Below are positions 43,972 through 53,401 of a DNA stretch of 64,000 bases, in pieces. The position numbers and the translations under genes are program-made. Within the stretch, counting starts at the first letter, position 1, and each line of letters starts with the position of its first letter. Origin of the DNA: Haliclona indistincta (lineage: Eukaryota > Porifera > Demospongiae > Haplosclerida > Chalinidae); the NCBI GenBank assembly GCA_964017065.1, contig OZ024786.1, positions 9,305,047 through 9,369,046 on the forward strand, written 5' to 3'. The notes under the pieces were generated by a model. The model had not been told where the DNA came from. It made no database searches and worked only from the letters and a program-made list of their open reading frames with translations.

Positions 43972-44976
43972 TTACATAGGATAGATACCGGCATGTTCAA
44001 TCCAACTGCAACAGTCATCTTGAGTAATGGTGGTAAATCCAGCCAAAACAATCTCTTCCAAGCTCATTTCCTGCATTTCTTGTTCAGTTTCAAAGTGCTT
44101 GATCATTGCCTTGAGTTTTGAAAAAAGCTCTTCAATAGGATTGTAATCTGGTGAATACGGTGGCAAAAACAAAACCAAAGCTCCAACAGACTCAACCATA
44201 CTCATGATACCATCCACGTGATGGATAGACGCATTATCTAGGACTAGAACGCTGTTCGGATTAACACCATCAAATGGCATCATGTGCGGTAGAAGATTAT
44301 TCTGCACAAATTCATAGAATATGTCTCCATCTACTGTTCCTTCAACAATATGGCAATCTAAAACTCCTGAGGTACTCATGATTGCTAGGCTTGAGAGTCG
44401 TTGACCTCTAACAAGTAATCTGTGAGATACGGCAGGCATTCCCCTCCAGCTGTACGCATAACGTCTCAGAACATTTCTACGGTCAGTACCTGTTTCATCT
44501 AAAAAGATAAACATGTCTGCATTGTAGATACTGACTTCGCTGGCAAACATAGCTCGAAGACTGTCATCTCTCTGAGTAGCAACAATACGCATTCTCTGCC
44601 TTGAAAACCCACTATTGTGCAAAAAATGACAGATGGTAGATGGAGCTAAGTGTGTTCCAGTTGTGTGATCAATCTCAGCTTGAATTTCGTGCAGCAATAT
44701 CCCTGGTCGTTCTAACACTATTTGAAGAATAATCAGCTGCACAGTGTCGGTCAAATCACGGGGAAGATTGGAAGTGTCGTAGCTTTTCTTTGACACGTGG
44801 CCTGTACGGCGAAACAGCTGTACTGTTCTGCTGACTGTGGAAGAGTCCACATTTAAGTTGGCTGCGATGGCCTCGTACGTCAAGTCCAGTGCTTCATGTT
44901 GGTACACCATGCGCCATCTTAGATCATCAGGATAAGCGCTGGACCGCGTTGGCTCACAAGTCGTGCGAACAGCCAT
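43972..44976 (-). CDS. Tc1/mariner-type DD34E transposase, apparently intact
   Basis: 334 residues without stop. N-terminal helix-turn-helix: DDLRWRMVYQHEALDLTYEA, IAANLNVDSSTVSRTVQLF. Second helical region: LERPGILLHEIQAEIDHTTG, LAPSTICHFLHNSGFSRQRM. Catalytic domain: FIFLDETGTDRRNVLRRYAY (first Asp), SVLVLDNASIHH (second Asp), PPYSPDYNPIEELFSKLK (Glu, 34 residues after the second Asp). It ends WIEHAGIYPM at a TAA overlapping an AATAAA. Length and motif spacing are typical of Tc1-like enzymes that cut and paste into TA. It is transcribed toward the accessory gene, with 100 bp between the stops. The Met at 44,976 fits the family start. Confidence 0.95.
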   Translation of the reverse strand: MAVRTTCEPTRSSAYPDDLRWRMVYQHEALDLTYEAIAANLNVDSSTVSRTVQLFRRTGHVSKKSYDTSNLPRDLTDTVQLIILQIVLERPGILLHEIQAEIDHTTGTHLAPSTICHFLHNSGFSRQRMRIVATQRDDSLRAMFASEVSIYNADMFIFLDETGTDRRNVLRRYAYSWRGMPAVSHRLLVRGQRLSSLAIMSTSGVLDCHIVEGTVDGDIFYEFVQNNLLPHMMPFDGVNPNSVLVLDNASIHHVDGIMSMVESVGALVLFLPPYSPDYNPIEELFSKLKAMIKHFETEQEMQEMSLEEIVLAGFTTITQDDCCSWIEHAGIYPM

Positions 44977-45166
44977 ATTGAATAGATCGGTAAGTTAAGG
45001 GGCAGAGCTTTACTTGACTCGAACTCGATCGACCATACCGCACCGTTTACGTTAGCGCTCCAGATGACGTTAATATAACTCGCACTCGAAGTGCTAACGA
45101 TTCATAATGAACGGTATTCATTAACATTTCAATGGCTTCCCGGCAAGAAGACATGAAACCGCTGTA

Positions 45167-45680
45167 TGTCTACCAAGACTTTCCTTTTTGTTTTGTCGAA
45201 TGTCAGTGAGACGAAAGTAAAGGTCCTCCGAAATAGAGGCTCAATGGTTGATTTGTCTGGCTTTTTGCTGCTCAACGGAGCTTTCTGTTGGAATTTACCT
45301 CCGCTTGACCAAGGCCGATTAACAGACCAGGGTCGACTGATGGGTACTACATCATCAGGCCTCACTGCCACACCGCACACTTTATACCTGCTGACGGTGG
45401 ACATATCGGCTACCTGGAACACACCGTCGTCACCCGGAAATTCAGCATGAGATGTCATGTCGTCTTCTAAGAAAATCGACGGTGGTGTGATCTGGATTAA
45501 AAAGATTAGCGTTATCGGTATTATAGCAACAACGTATAAGCAAAATACCTTAAAAATTCTAGCCAATTTTGATACTGTCAGGTCAGTCTCTTTTAGAAAC
45601 AACGGTTGTTCGCCTTTACTGTCTGTCACCTCAAAGCGGCGAGCGGAGGGACCCGCAGCCGAGGAGCGCCAGGTTTCCAT
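45167..45680 (-). pseudogene. RING-partner gene of element A, exons 1-2 (5' part)
   Basis: Exon 1 (METWRSSAAGPSARRFEVTD then LFLKETDLTVSKLARIFK) runs 45,680-45,549 with donor GTATTTT. After a 57-bp intron, exon 2 begins at 45,491 (ITPPSIFLEDDMTSHAEFPG, YKVCGVAVRPDD, PWSVNRPWSSGGKFQQK, IEPLFRRTFTFVSLTFDKTK, KVLVDI) and is cut at the TA of the Tc1-like insertion. The upstream in-frame Met at 45,716 would add MLQFLPFFSYHS; METW is preferred because element B starts at the corresponding place. No named domain is recognised in the N-terminal region. Confidence 0.8.
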
Positions 45681-46074
45681 ACTATGATAACTAAAAAATG
45701 GGAGGAATTGTAACAACAGATATATAGTGTTTCAAGGTATTTTGCTTGGACAATCGCCGCTTACATGTATGACCGATTCTGTTCAGGCTAGAAGGTATTC
45801 GAAAGCGCTCGGAAGACTTACTAGCTTAATTGGAGCAGCATGTGCTTGGATTAGTGCAGCGTGCGCAATCTGCGCATGCGTTAATTCAACCTAAGCTCGA
45901 CTAGCCAAGTGTGGAGACGCAGTATGCGTACAGCAGATTTGAGCTGTTTCTTTCACATAATGATGGATATTCAGTCATGATGCTATGCAAATTCTGGCTC
46001 CTTGGCCTTGACGTAGGCAATAGTGGGTGTGGCTCATTAGCTGGACATTACGGGCATCATTTAGAATAGTGAAA

Positions 46075-48818
46075 ATGTCGTCGGTTATCGCTCGGTTGAA
46101 CAGTAGCAGCATGATTCAAGACAGAATTATGGCTGGACATACACATGCTGCTATTGCTTCTGAACTGCAGCAACTTAACCCCGGTGCACCTGGCTTATCT
46201 GCAAGGAGTGTAAGACGTTACTGCTCAGTAAACAATGTCCATTTCTCGAGCCGTTTGACTAGTGAACAATTGGAGGGATTAGTAGAACGAGCTGTGTTTC
46301 AGGTATAACACATCTATGTAGCCAGTAGTTACTGCATGTGTTGTATTCTAACCCATTCTGGAATAATACTGTATTAGCGATGTGCACTAAAAAGTTGAAA
46401 TTGTCTGAATCAATTACTAGTTGTTTTAGGTAGCTTCTGCTAACCTTTAGTAGCACACAAATCTAAATTTCGTTAGAATCGGTGCTAAAATGGCTGAGTT
46501 ACAACGGTTTTTGTGGCGGTTACTGTGTGATTTTGTTCTCCACTAATTTACGTTACAAAGCCGGCTTCCTGGTTACAGCGGCGCCGTTGCGCACTTCGTA
46601 GCATAGGTACAAAACAGTAATCTTGAGTATGGCACGACAACCTGAGCTACGCTGACCTGTTCGGCATACTTATTGAAGCAAACTACGACCAGTCAGATCC
46701 ACAACAATGTCTATAACGGACGCTCGACCAGCTATTTGCCTGTTACAGTACACGGCGAACAGGCCAGTTAGCATGACACTCCAGCTGTGCACGACTTTAG
46801 AGCACGTTTGCACTTACCCAAACTGTCAATAATATCTTTGTAAGTGCTGGTCAGAGGCATTCTCCAAGTTTAACTAACATTGCAAACTGTTTGACTATGA
46901 AAATAATTTTTTGATTACCAATTTGCTGGGGTTTTTTTGGATCTAGCTATGATTGATCATAGCAAAACAGCATTGTTTCCAAGAATTATCAGCTTAAATT
47001 TCATAATTAGTTGGAATCAGCGTATCTGAAAACCTTGGGGTGGTTTTTAGCCTCTGAAACGGCACTCAGACGTCGCGCACGACAATTTCCACTTTTTGAA
47101 TTGAAAAAGGTGGAGACATTTCCGGCCGCATGACCATGCCCACGCACCTCGCTAACTGTATTACAATAATTATTGATATTTCCACCTGATTCTTCTAGTT
47201 TATTGAGCAGCCTTATAATGACATTGTTTATTTTCTGCAGGCTGGTCCATCTTATGGTCGTCGTACGCTATCTGGACTCCTGAGTTCTGAGGGAATTATT
47301 GTCGGCGAACAAAGAGTGCGAACAGCTATGACAAATGCAACACCAGCATATATTGAGCATCGGCAACAGCACACTTATCGTCTAATGAACCCTGTGCCTT
47401 ATTATGCTCAGTATTTTGGCCACAAGCTTCATCTTGACCAAAATGAGAAACTTGTACGATTTGGTGTTACTCATGTTGCTGCAAGCGATGGCTATAGTGG
47501 AAAACTCCTTGGCTTAATCTCTATGCCAGTGAAGAATTGCACAACAATTTATGATGATCTATATAGGTAAGCATGTGTGACAAAGAGCTCTGTGGAGTTA
47601 TATTAGTCTGTGATGAGTTTCTGCATGCCAATTTCCAAACTGCTGGTGCTTGGAGTCAATGTCAAGTATTCAACATGCCGTTGGTGCTTCAGTGTAAATA
47701 TTTACTCTGGGCGTATGGGCGCCCGAGGGTTAAGCGTTTGGGGGTCCATCTGTGTATATATAATTTTATATTTGTGCGTCGTCAAAAAACCCGCCTGTTC
47801 ACATCGTACTGCTGCTTGAAAATCGGCTCCAAAACACTCCCTGCTGCTTGTTCACTGAATTTATTGTTCTGTAAGACGTTTTCAGTGCTAAACGTTCTTG
47901 CGAGAACACTTCACGGCACTGTGGGTTTTATCGTCCAACCTCCTGAGCAAGCACATTCTGCAGTGCTCCAGCAGTGCCCAGTGTATGGGATTCAAGCCAG
48001 TGCGCTCTAAATTAATGCACAGGTGTAAATGTATGACTTGTTCAGTTTTAAATTGTTATGTATACATGTAGACCAATTGTTGTTGATCATGGTCTTTGGG
48101 ATCAGGTGAGAGTGGACTGTGGCAAGGAATTCACACTCATTCTACATTTTCAAGATCAACTTTCACATTTTCGAACGGACACACAACGACTCCCTTATCT
48201 ACAAACACAATCAAAACAGGTACATTGTGTACAATAAAAAGTTATCGTGGCAAAGATTTTTGTCTGTAATACAGAATCACATAGCAGAGAGGCACTGGGT
48301 TGAAGTAAATTCACGTGTCAACTATCCACTCAAAGTTGCCCTCACGTGGATGCAGAGCAACTCTATCATCGATCTTGATTGTCCAGTCACTAAATATTGT
48401 GTATCACTAATGGTGGGTAAATTAAGTCAAGTTGGAATCAAATTACATGTGCGATCCTGGAACAACCATTTCATTGTTCGGTTTACTGTCTACATGTGCA
48501 GGACCACATCGAGGTGTTCCAAATATTTTAGCAGCTGGTAACGATCATGCTGCAAGAATTCCTGTGTTAAGTATTCCGACACTGGACGAGGCTGTTGCAT
48601 CATACACTAGTCTTGGAGGACAATTATCTCCAGTAACACTGTATGGAACAGATCCATTGTCTAACTCGTCTGAGCTTTTACATGAACGTGAGAGAGTGTT
48701 AGAACAGGCACTTCCATCTCCTGAAGACATTTTCGCCAACACAGTTAATGGAGACTACTCAATTTTTGCACAATCACTTACTTTTTTGATTGATACAACT
48801 AATCGCCTTTCAAGCTAG
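46075..48818 (+). pseudogene. Integrase-type DDE transposase of element A, five exons, one splice defect
   Basis: E1 46,075-46,302 (helix-turn-helix: MIQDRIMAGHTHAAIASELQ, LSARSVRRYCSVNNVHFSSR). E2 47,241-47,566 (GPSYGRRTLSGLLSSEGIIV, YFGHKLHLDQNEKLVRFGVT, first Asp in LDQNEK). E3 48,072-48,219 (HGLWDQVRVDCGKEFTLILH, second Asp in RVDCG). E4 from 48,275 (NHIAERHWVEVNSRVNYPLK, catalytic Glu in AERHW). E5 48,502-48,818 (GPHRGVPNILAAGNDHAARI...DTTNRLSS-stop). Phases agree except at the end of E4: element B has WNNHRIPG|GTAAGT while A has WNNHFI then GTTCGG, leaving an intron of at most about 35 bp. The last exon is therefore probably not joined and the product truncated. Confidence 0.88.
46303..47240. 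other. Intron 1 of the element A integrase
   Basis: Bounded by CAG|GTATAA and TTTCTGCAG|GCTGG. No further coding content was recognised. ORFs on the minus strand are chance. Confidence 0.7.
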
Positions 48819-49560
48819 ACCATGATTATTGTTATTGTTAAGTACCTTGGATGCGTAGGCGTCTACTCAGTTAATAATTGGTACATGTGTGTGTGTGTGT
48901 GTGTCGTCAAAACACAGCTCTCTATGGCCATAATGAGCCGCATGTTTGCTACTATGCAGCCTGCTTAATGTTAGTCGTTAGTCCGTTACTGCCTGCATGC
49001 GGGGAGAAGGTCAGCAGCCCATGCAGGCGGGCATCAGCTGACGAAAGTCGTAAGTTTATTAAGGAGGAGACTAATGACTAAACTTTGATAACTAACCACG
49101 CCCACAGGCTCAGTGATTCCAGGAGTACTACTCAGTGCTTTATACTATACTGGGCATTATAGTGCCGAATAGCAGCACTGTGCAATCCAGGCCAATAACT
49201 GCAACCTTGCAGTAGTGGAGTCAGTTGCAGCTAGGGCGGGCCGCAGCTCAACCTGCTCGTAGCGGCTAGGGCTCATACCCAATCTGACGGTTGGGTATTA
49301 CGAGGATTCCACGCCCTACTTTAAAAGTTGCAGTTCCTTCTGCAGCAAATAAAAATAATTATGACAATCGAATTTACGGGCACTATGTTTCCAAACAGCA
49401 AGAAGCAAAATATCCTCATTTTGTCATTTTATTTTTTTCCAGATATCCCTACAGAACAAAACTGAGTGGACACATAGTACAGGACACAGGTCATTTTGTA
49501 CAGCCCAATTTTTGATTTCTAATATTTGTATTCATACACAAAAATACAAACAGAAAAAAA
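48819..49560. other. 3' flank of integrase A up to the right TIR
   Basis: Contains a GTGTGTGT microsatellite at 48,887-48,905 and no supported gene. TTGGGTATGAGC-like inverted motifs lie around 49,270-49,300. Confidence 0.5.
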
Positions 49561-49776
49561 TTATTTCAATATTTCAAGTTTTTCAATAATAGAAAACAGA
49601 AAAACAGGCTCAATTTCTGATTTTTAATTACGGTGTATAAATGTAAAGTTGAGTGGACCAACAGTACACAGACCGTATTAGGTCTGTGTGGTCTGTGTAC
49701 TGTTTGTCCACTCAACTTTTTCATTAAAAGCGGCAATTCAAAAATTGAATTTTAGCCATTTTTCATGTTTTGTATT

Positions 49777-50386
49777 TTAACCCTTTAGGGCCTATAGCGG
49801 CTTTAGCCGTCATAATTGACTCCACCTACTTTAGACGTCATAAATAGTGTGAAAAGTGGTCTAGAAAGGTCAAATAAAGTTTAATTGCAAAAGCTAACTT
49901 TACCTGAAAAAACCCAGTGTTTTTCGCCGCGCCCCCCCCCCCACTAAAATATATAGAACGGGGGGATTTTTAAAGGGGGGTGTCCCCCCTTTAATCTGGG
50001 GTTCGAAGGGGCGGAGCCCCTCGCCGCTTTCGGCATTTTTGGGGCTTCAGGATGCCCGGAAATGCATACTTTGGCATAGAATATGGTCTAAACTATGCTG
50101 TTTGCTCACCTGGACACCACCAGGTTTTTGTATCAGTCACCAGGGCTAAACGAAGACCAAAATTGGCTGAAAAATGACGAGGTCGCAGCACTTAAGCGGC
50201 TTCAGTTCCGAAGTGGGAGTGGCCAACTCAGAGTTTAGTACATGGTCGTAAACTTTGACATGCCAAGAAAAAACAGTGCTAGTTTGGAACAGCTAGCGTA
50301 CTGCATGTTGTAGAAATTGCAAGACAAACTGTCAGTTTAGAGCAAGCCGAATTTTCGTCAAAATAATTCAGTCACTAAAGAGTTAA
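49777..50386. mobile_element. piggyBac-like MITE (TTAA flanks), inside element B
   Basis: TTAA-CCCTTTAGGGCC at the left and GTCACTAAAGAG-TTAA at the right: imperfect inverted ends starting CCC/CTC next to TTAA, as in piggyBac. 602 bp, non-coding, with a C-run (GCGCCCCCCCCCCCC at about 49,930) and a strong G/C hairpin around AAAGGGGGGTGTCCCCCCTTT (49,973-49,993). Confidence 0.8.
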
Positions 50387-52000
50387 CATTCAAGTTGAAA
50401 AATGAAAGTTGCAACTTATTTTCTATATTTGTGTCATTCTAAGCATAACAAACTGTCAGCTAAGCCCAGCTGAGACGACCTCTGCAAGGTACCATTTGTC
50501 CACCAATAGTTCATGTTTCAAATGAATGCCAAATATTAATTATAGTGCACTTTCGTATTCGTAGATATTAGGATCTAACATTTGATTATAGTAATGAATA
50601 ATTTAAACTTGGAAAAACCACGTGTATGGGCGTGGCCTGCATAATACATTGCAGCAGCTATGGCAGAAACTTGGTGTCGCAGAAACTTTGTGTACTCGTC
50701 TTTGGGGGCTTAAACTAAGTATACTTATTTTACAAGTAAGTTTCTAGTATGTTTATAACTTGAAATGTATCTTTGTTGGAGCCTTTGTGAGTATGTACGT
50801 TACTCAGAAATAATTTAATTCAAGAAGACAAGTACACACCTCCCTTTCTACAGCGTACGCGTGCGATGTGAGTATTGTCTGGATGCTTTGGGTCACTACA
50901 GATGCTTGTATAATCAAAGGTGAAAATAGAGTGAATATCTTGTGTGTAGTGTTTGTGTTGCTTGTGTGCACATGCCCATGTATTGGCGGGTTAAATTTTG
51001 CTGTGGGAATCATGATTGAGCATCTGTAGCGAAACAATTTTACAGTAACTTTGGTCTCAGGATGACAGCAAGAAGCCACAGTCACTACAGCGAGTCAAGA
51101 TGCGTGTTTTCTCTCCCATGATTGCGTTTATAAATCAAGTCTTCTACAAACATAGCTAGATCGACATTTCCCGAGCAAATCTCATGTATTTGTGCATGTG
51201 ACAATTACGTCATTGACCTAAGAATAAGCCTTCAAGTAACCAGACCCTACCTTGAGCTTAGCGGAAGAGGGAGTGGTCTGGGGGCGAGACTATATATATG
51301 GTGGGTTGTTTTATCATACACTTCAGTTGTACTGTCTGAATGCTCATGTAGTCAGTGTCATTGGTCTTTCTTCATCTATACAGAGTTAGGATACTACCAT
51401 AATGTCAACTCAAACCTGAAGACTAGTTTATTTGCTGCATCGTACCAGTTCAAATTAACTTTTCATTGCTCTATATTGATTCTTATTATTGATAATAACA
51501 TTCAAACACACACCACACACATCTTCTTGAGCATCAAACACACTGAAAAAATTGTGAACCTTCTCATAATTATACCTGGGCAGACTAGTCATGTATTAAT
51601 TATGGTACTATGCTCAGTTTTCTGTGTAGAGGCGTTTGTTTACACTGACTAACGCGCGTGGGAAACCACAATACACAAGTTAGAATGCTATAGCAACTGT
51701 GTGACCGGTGCCAAGCCAAGTAGTGCTACCGGTAGCAGCAGCAACAACAACAACTGTGAGGCCGAGGAAACTCCTGAATAATACGTATATTATTGCTTGC
51801 GCACGTGAGGTAAATAATAACTCTTAATTAAATGGAAGAAAATGGATTCCGTCATTCGACAAAGAACATGTGTTGCAACTGGGAATGGATCAGTTCTAAA
51901 TTATGATAAATGAAATTGGATATGGATGTGTGAGTCAAGTGATTATGAGTTGGGCAGATATAAATAAACAAACGGCAGCTGATATAACTTATAATGTCAG
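50387..52000. other. Left non-coding flank of element B
   Basis: No supported gene. A minus-strand ORF at 50,804-51,085 has no domain. A run of CAGCAGCAACAACAACAAC lies near 51,738. Confidence 0.5.
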
Positions 52001-53212
52001 TTATGGATTAGGAGATGTAGCATCCAAGTGACAGACAAACTCATCAAAACCCTTTAAGGGGACGCAAGTGACTTCTTGGGCACGACACAGTGGGCACACC
52101 AGATCAGGTTCGGTAGCCTCCATGAAACAGTTGTGGCACCCGATCAACTGGTTGCAACACATAGTCACAACCATTACCTTTCCCACGGGTAGAGTCTTGC
52201 AAATCTTGCAATCGAAGAGTTGTTGAGCCTGCCGGCTGAACGATGTGTAATTCTGTCATGTTGTCATTGACCTGTAGATACAATCATAATTATTAATTTT
52301 GGAGCTAGAGCAAGCCCAATTTACTTACGGAGCGGACTGTCTCTTCTAGTTTGGCAATCTTGTGGTCTTCTTCCTCATCATCCGTACTTGGTCCACCTCT
52401 CTTTTTCTTCAGACTCAGTCTAAGCCGGTGCTGCTTCTTACTAATCAACTCTTCAAATTCAGCGAGTTTGACGATATACAATCTCCTGCTAGGTGCTCGC
52501 CAATACTCTAAGTCTGTAAAAGAAAACAATGAACTCTTGCATTCGTGTTGTAAGTACTGCTGACCTTTTCCTTCCTCCGTCACAGGAATAAACTTGCTGT
52601 CAAGCATTGTTAATTCATTGGCGGGAACGTTGATTTTCCGACTGGTCTGGTTCATCAATGTCGTCAATGAGACGGTGGATTCGGGCATATGTACGTATAC
52701 ATTCTCGTGATTTGTCAAAACGATTATGTTTTTCCCAGTTCCATCGAGTGTCAGGGAAACAAATAGCAGGCTGCGACGAAAAACTGGCTCATAACTTTCA
52801 CGAGGTTTTTTGCCTTTGAATTGCAAAGGCATGTTCCTTCGCCCTTCAGATGACCATGGAGGTGTTAAACTTAGAGATCTCCATGGGCTAATTGGCCTGG
52901 TGTCTGTTTCTTCAGCCACTGCAGATGATGCCACAGGGTCTCTTATCACCGGGTCTCCACAGACCTTGAACCTTGATCCAGTTACAACAAACTTCCCTGC
53001 TACAGCAAATTCTATGTTAGTCGTAATATCTTCTTCCAAGTACAAACTTTCGGGTTCAATCTGTATGTAGAAATTTAAGTAACGTGACTGTGGAGACAAT
53101 TATTGCATCGCACCTTGAACACTCGGGCCAATTTGGAAACGACAAGATCTTCTTCCTTTAAACAAAGTGTCAGCGTGTCGCTGTGAACTTCGATGCGCAC
53201 AGACTCTTCCAT
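52001..53212 (-). CDS. RING-partner gene of element B, four exons
   Basis: E1 53,212-53,114 (MEESVRIEVHSDTLTLCLKE, VVSKLARVFK). E2 53,060-52,565 (IEPESLYLEEDITTNIEFAV, FKVCGDPV, FRRSLLFVSLTLDGTG, ENVYVHMPESTVSLTTLMNQ, NVPANELTMLDSKFIPVTEE). E3 52,513-52,329 (LEYWRAPSRRLYIVKLAEFE, coiled coil KIAKLEETVRS). E4 from acceptor CCGGCAG at 52,228: AQQLFDCKICKTLPVGKVMV, VTMCCNQLIGCHNCFMEATE, PDLVCPLCRAQEVTCVPLKG, to a TAA at 52,001. This is about 335 residues and in phase throughout. An alternative acceptor at 52,272 gives a wrong frame and an early stop. The C-terminus is a RING finger with eight Cys ligands; E3 ligase-like activity is inferred. The central region may hold ubiquitin-like folds but no named domain is recognised. 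It shares a 189-bp divergent promoter region with the integrase. Confidence 0.85.
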
Positions 53213-53401
53213 ATCTCACAATTGTTCTGTATTATAAACCAATATATAAACAATGCAAGCTGTTCTAAAAGTGGTACTGTCAATACTCACGTGTAAGCGC
53301 TGATTTCTCGAGATAATCAAGACAATTGCTGTGCTTGGCTGCTTGCTAGGATATGCTGCAAGCAAGACGCGCATGCGTTAACTGAAGTTACACGCGTGAA
53401 C

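Larger units (their letters stand above)
42538..45164. mobile_element. Complete two-gene Tc1-like transposon
   Basis: 2,627 bp bounded by TIRs starting CAGCGGTTTCATG (about 28 bp: left CAGCGGTTTCATGACTTCTT, right as reverse complement CAGCGGTTTCATGTCTTCTT) and flanked on both sides by TA. It carries two convergent genes: a two-exon plus-strand gene of unknown function and a minus-strand DD34E transposase with no internal stop. Ignoring the element and one TA restores the frame of the RING-partner gene across the site, so its borders are well defined. Left subterminal sequence has tandem AAAGCGTAGAGCGT repeats. Confidence 0.95.
37861..49674. mobile_element. Element A: two-gene integrase/RING transposon
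   Basis: The left end (37,861, GGTCTGTTTACTGTTGGTCC) and right end (49,674) are inverted repeats about 95-110 bp long and nearly identical (shared core ACTCAACTTTACATTTATAC, AATTAAAAATCAGAAATTGA). Inside, a minus-strand RING-partner gene (exons 45,680 to 39,024) and a plus-strand integrase (46,075-48,818) diverge from a spacer of about 390 bp. The element has later taken several insertions (38.4, 39.9, 40.5-41.5, 41.7-42.1 and 42.5-45.2 kb), which accounts for its length. A target duplication could not be identified. It is followed 21 bp later by element B in the same orientation. Confidence 0.85.

Noticed and set aside
37861..49695. Target-site duplication of element A or B
   Set aside because: Flanking bases were compared for several possible end positions and no convincing matching duplication was found. 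The tandem A-B junction also contains extra GGTCTGTGT copies that obscure it.
52001..52271. Frameshift in the element B RING exon
   Set aside because: Using the acceptor at 52,272 breaks the frame, but a second acceptor (CCGGCAG before 52,228) restores phase and matches the start of RING homology, so a frameshift need not be assumed.
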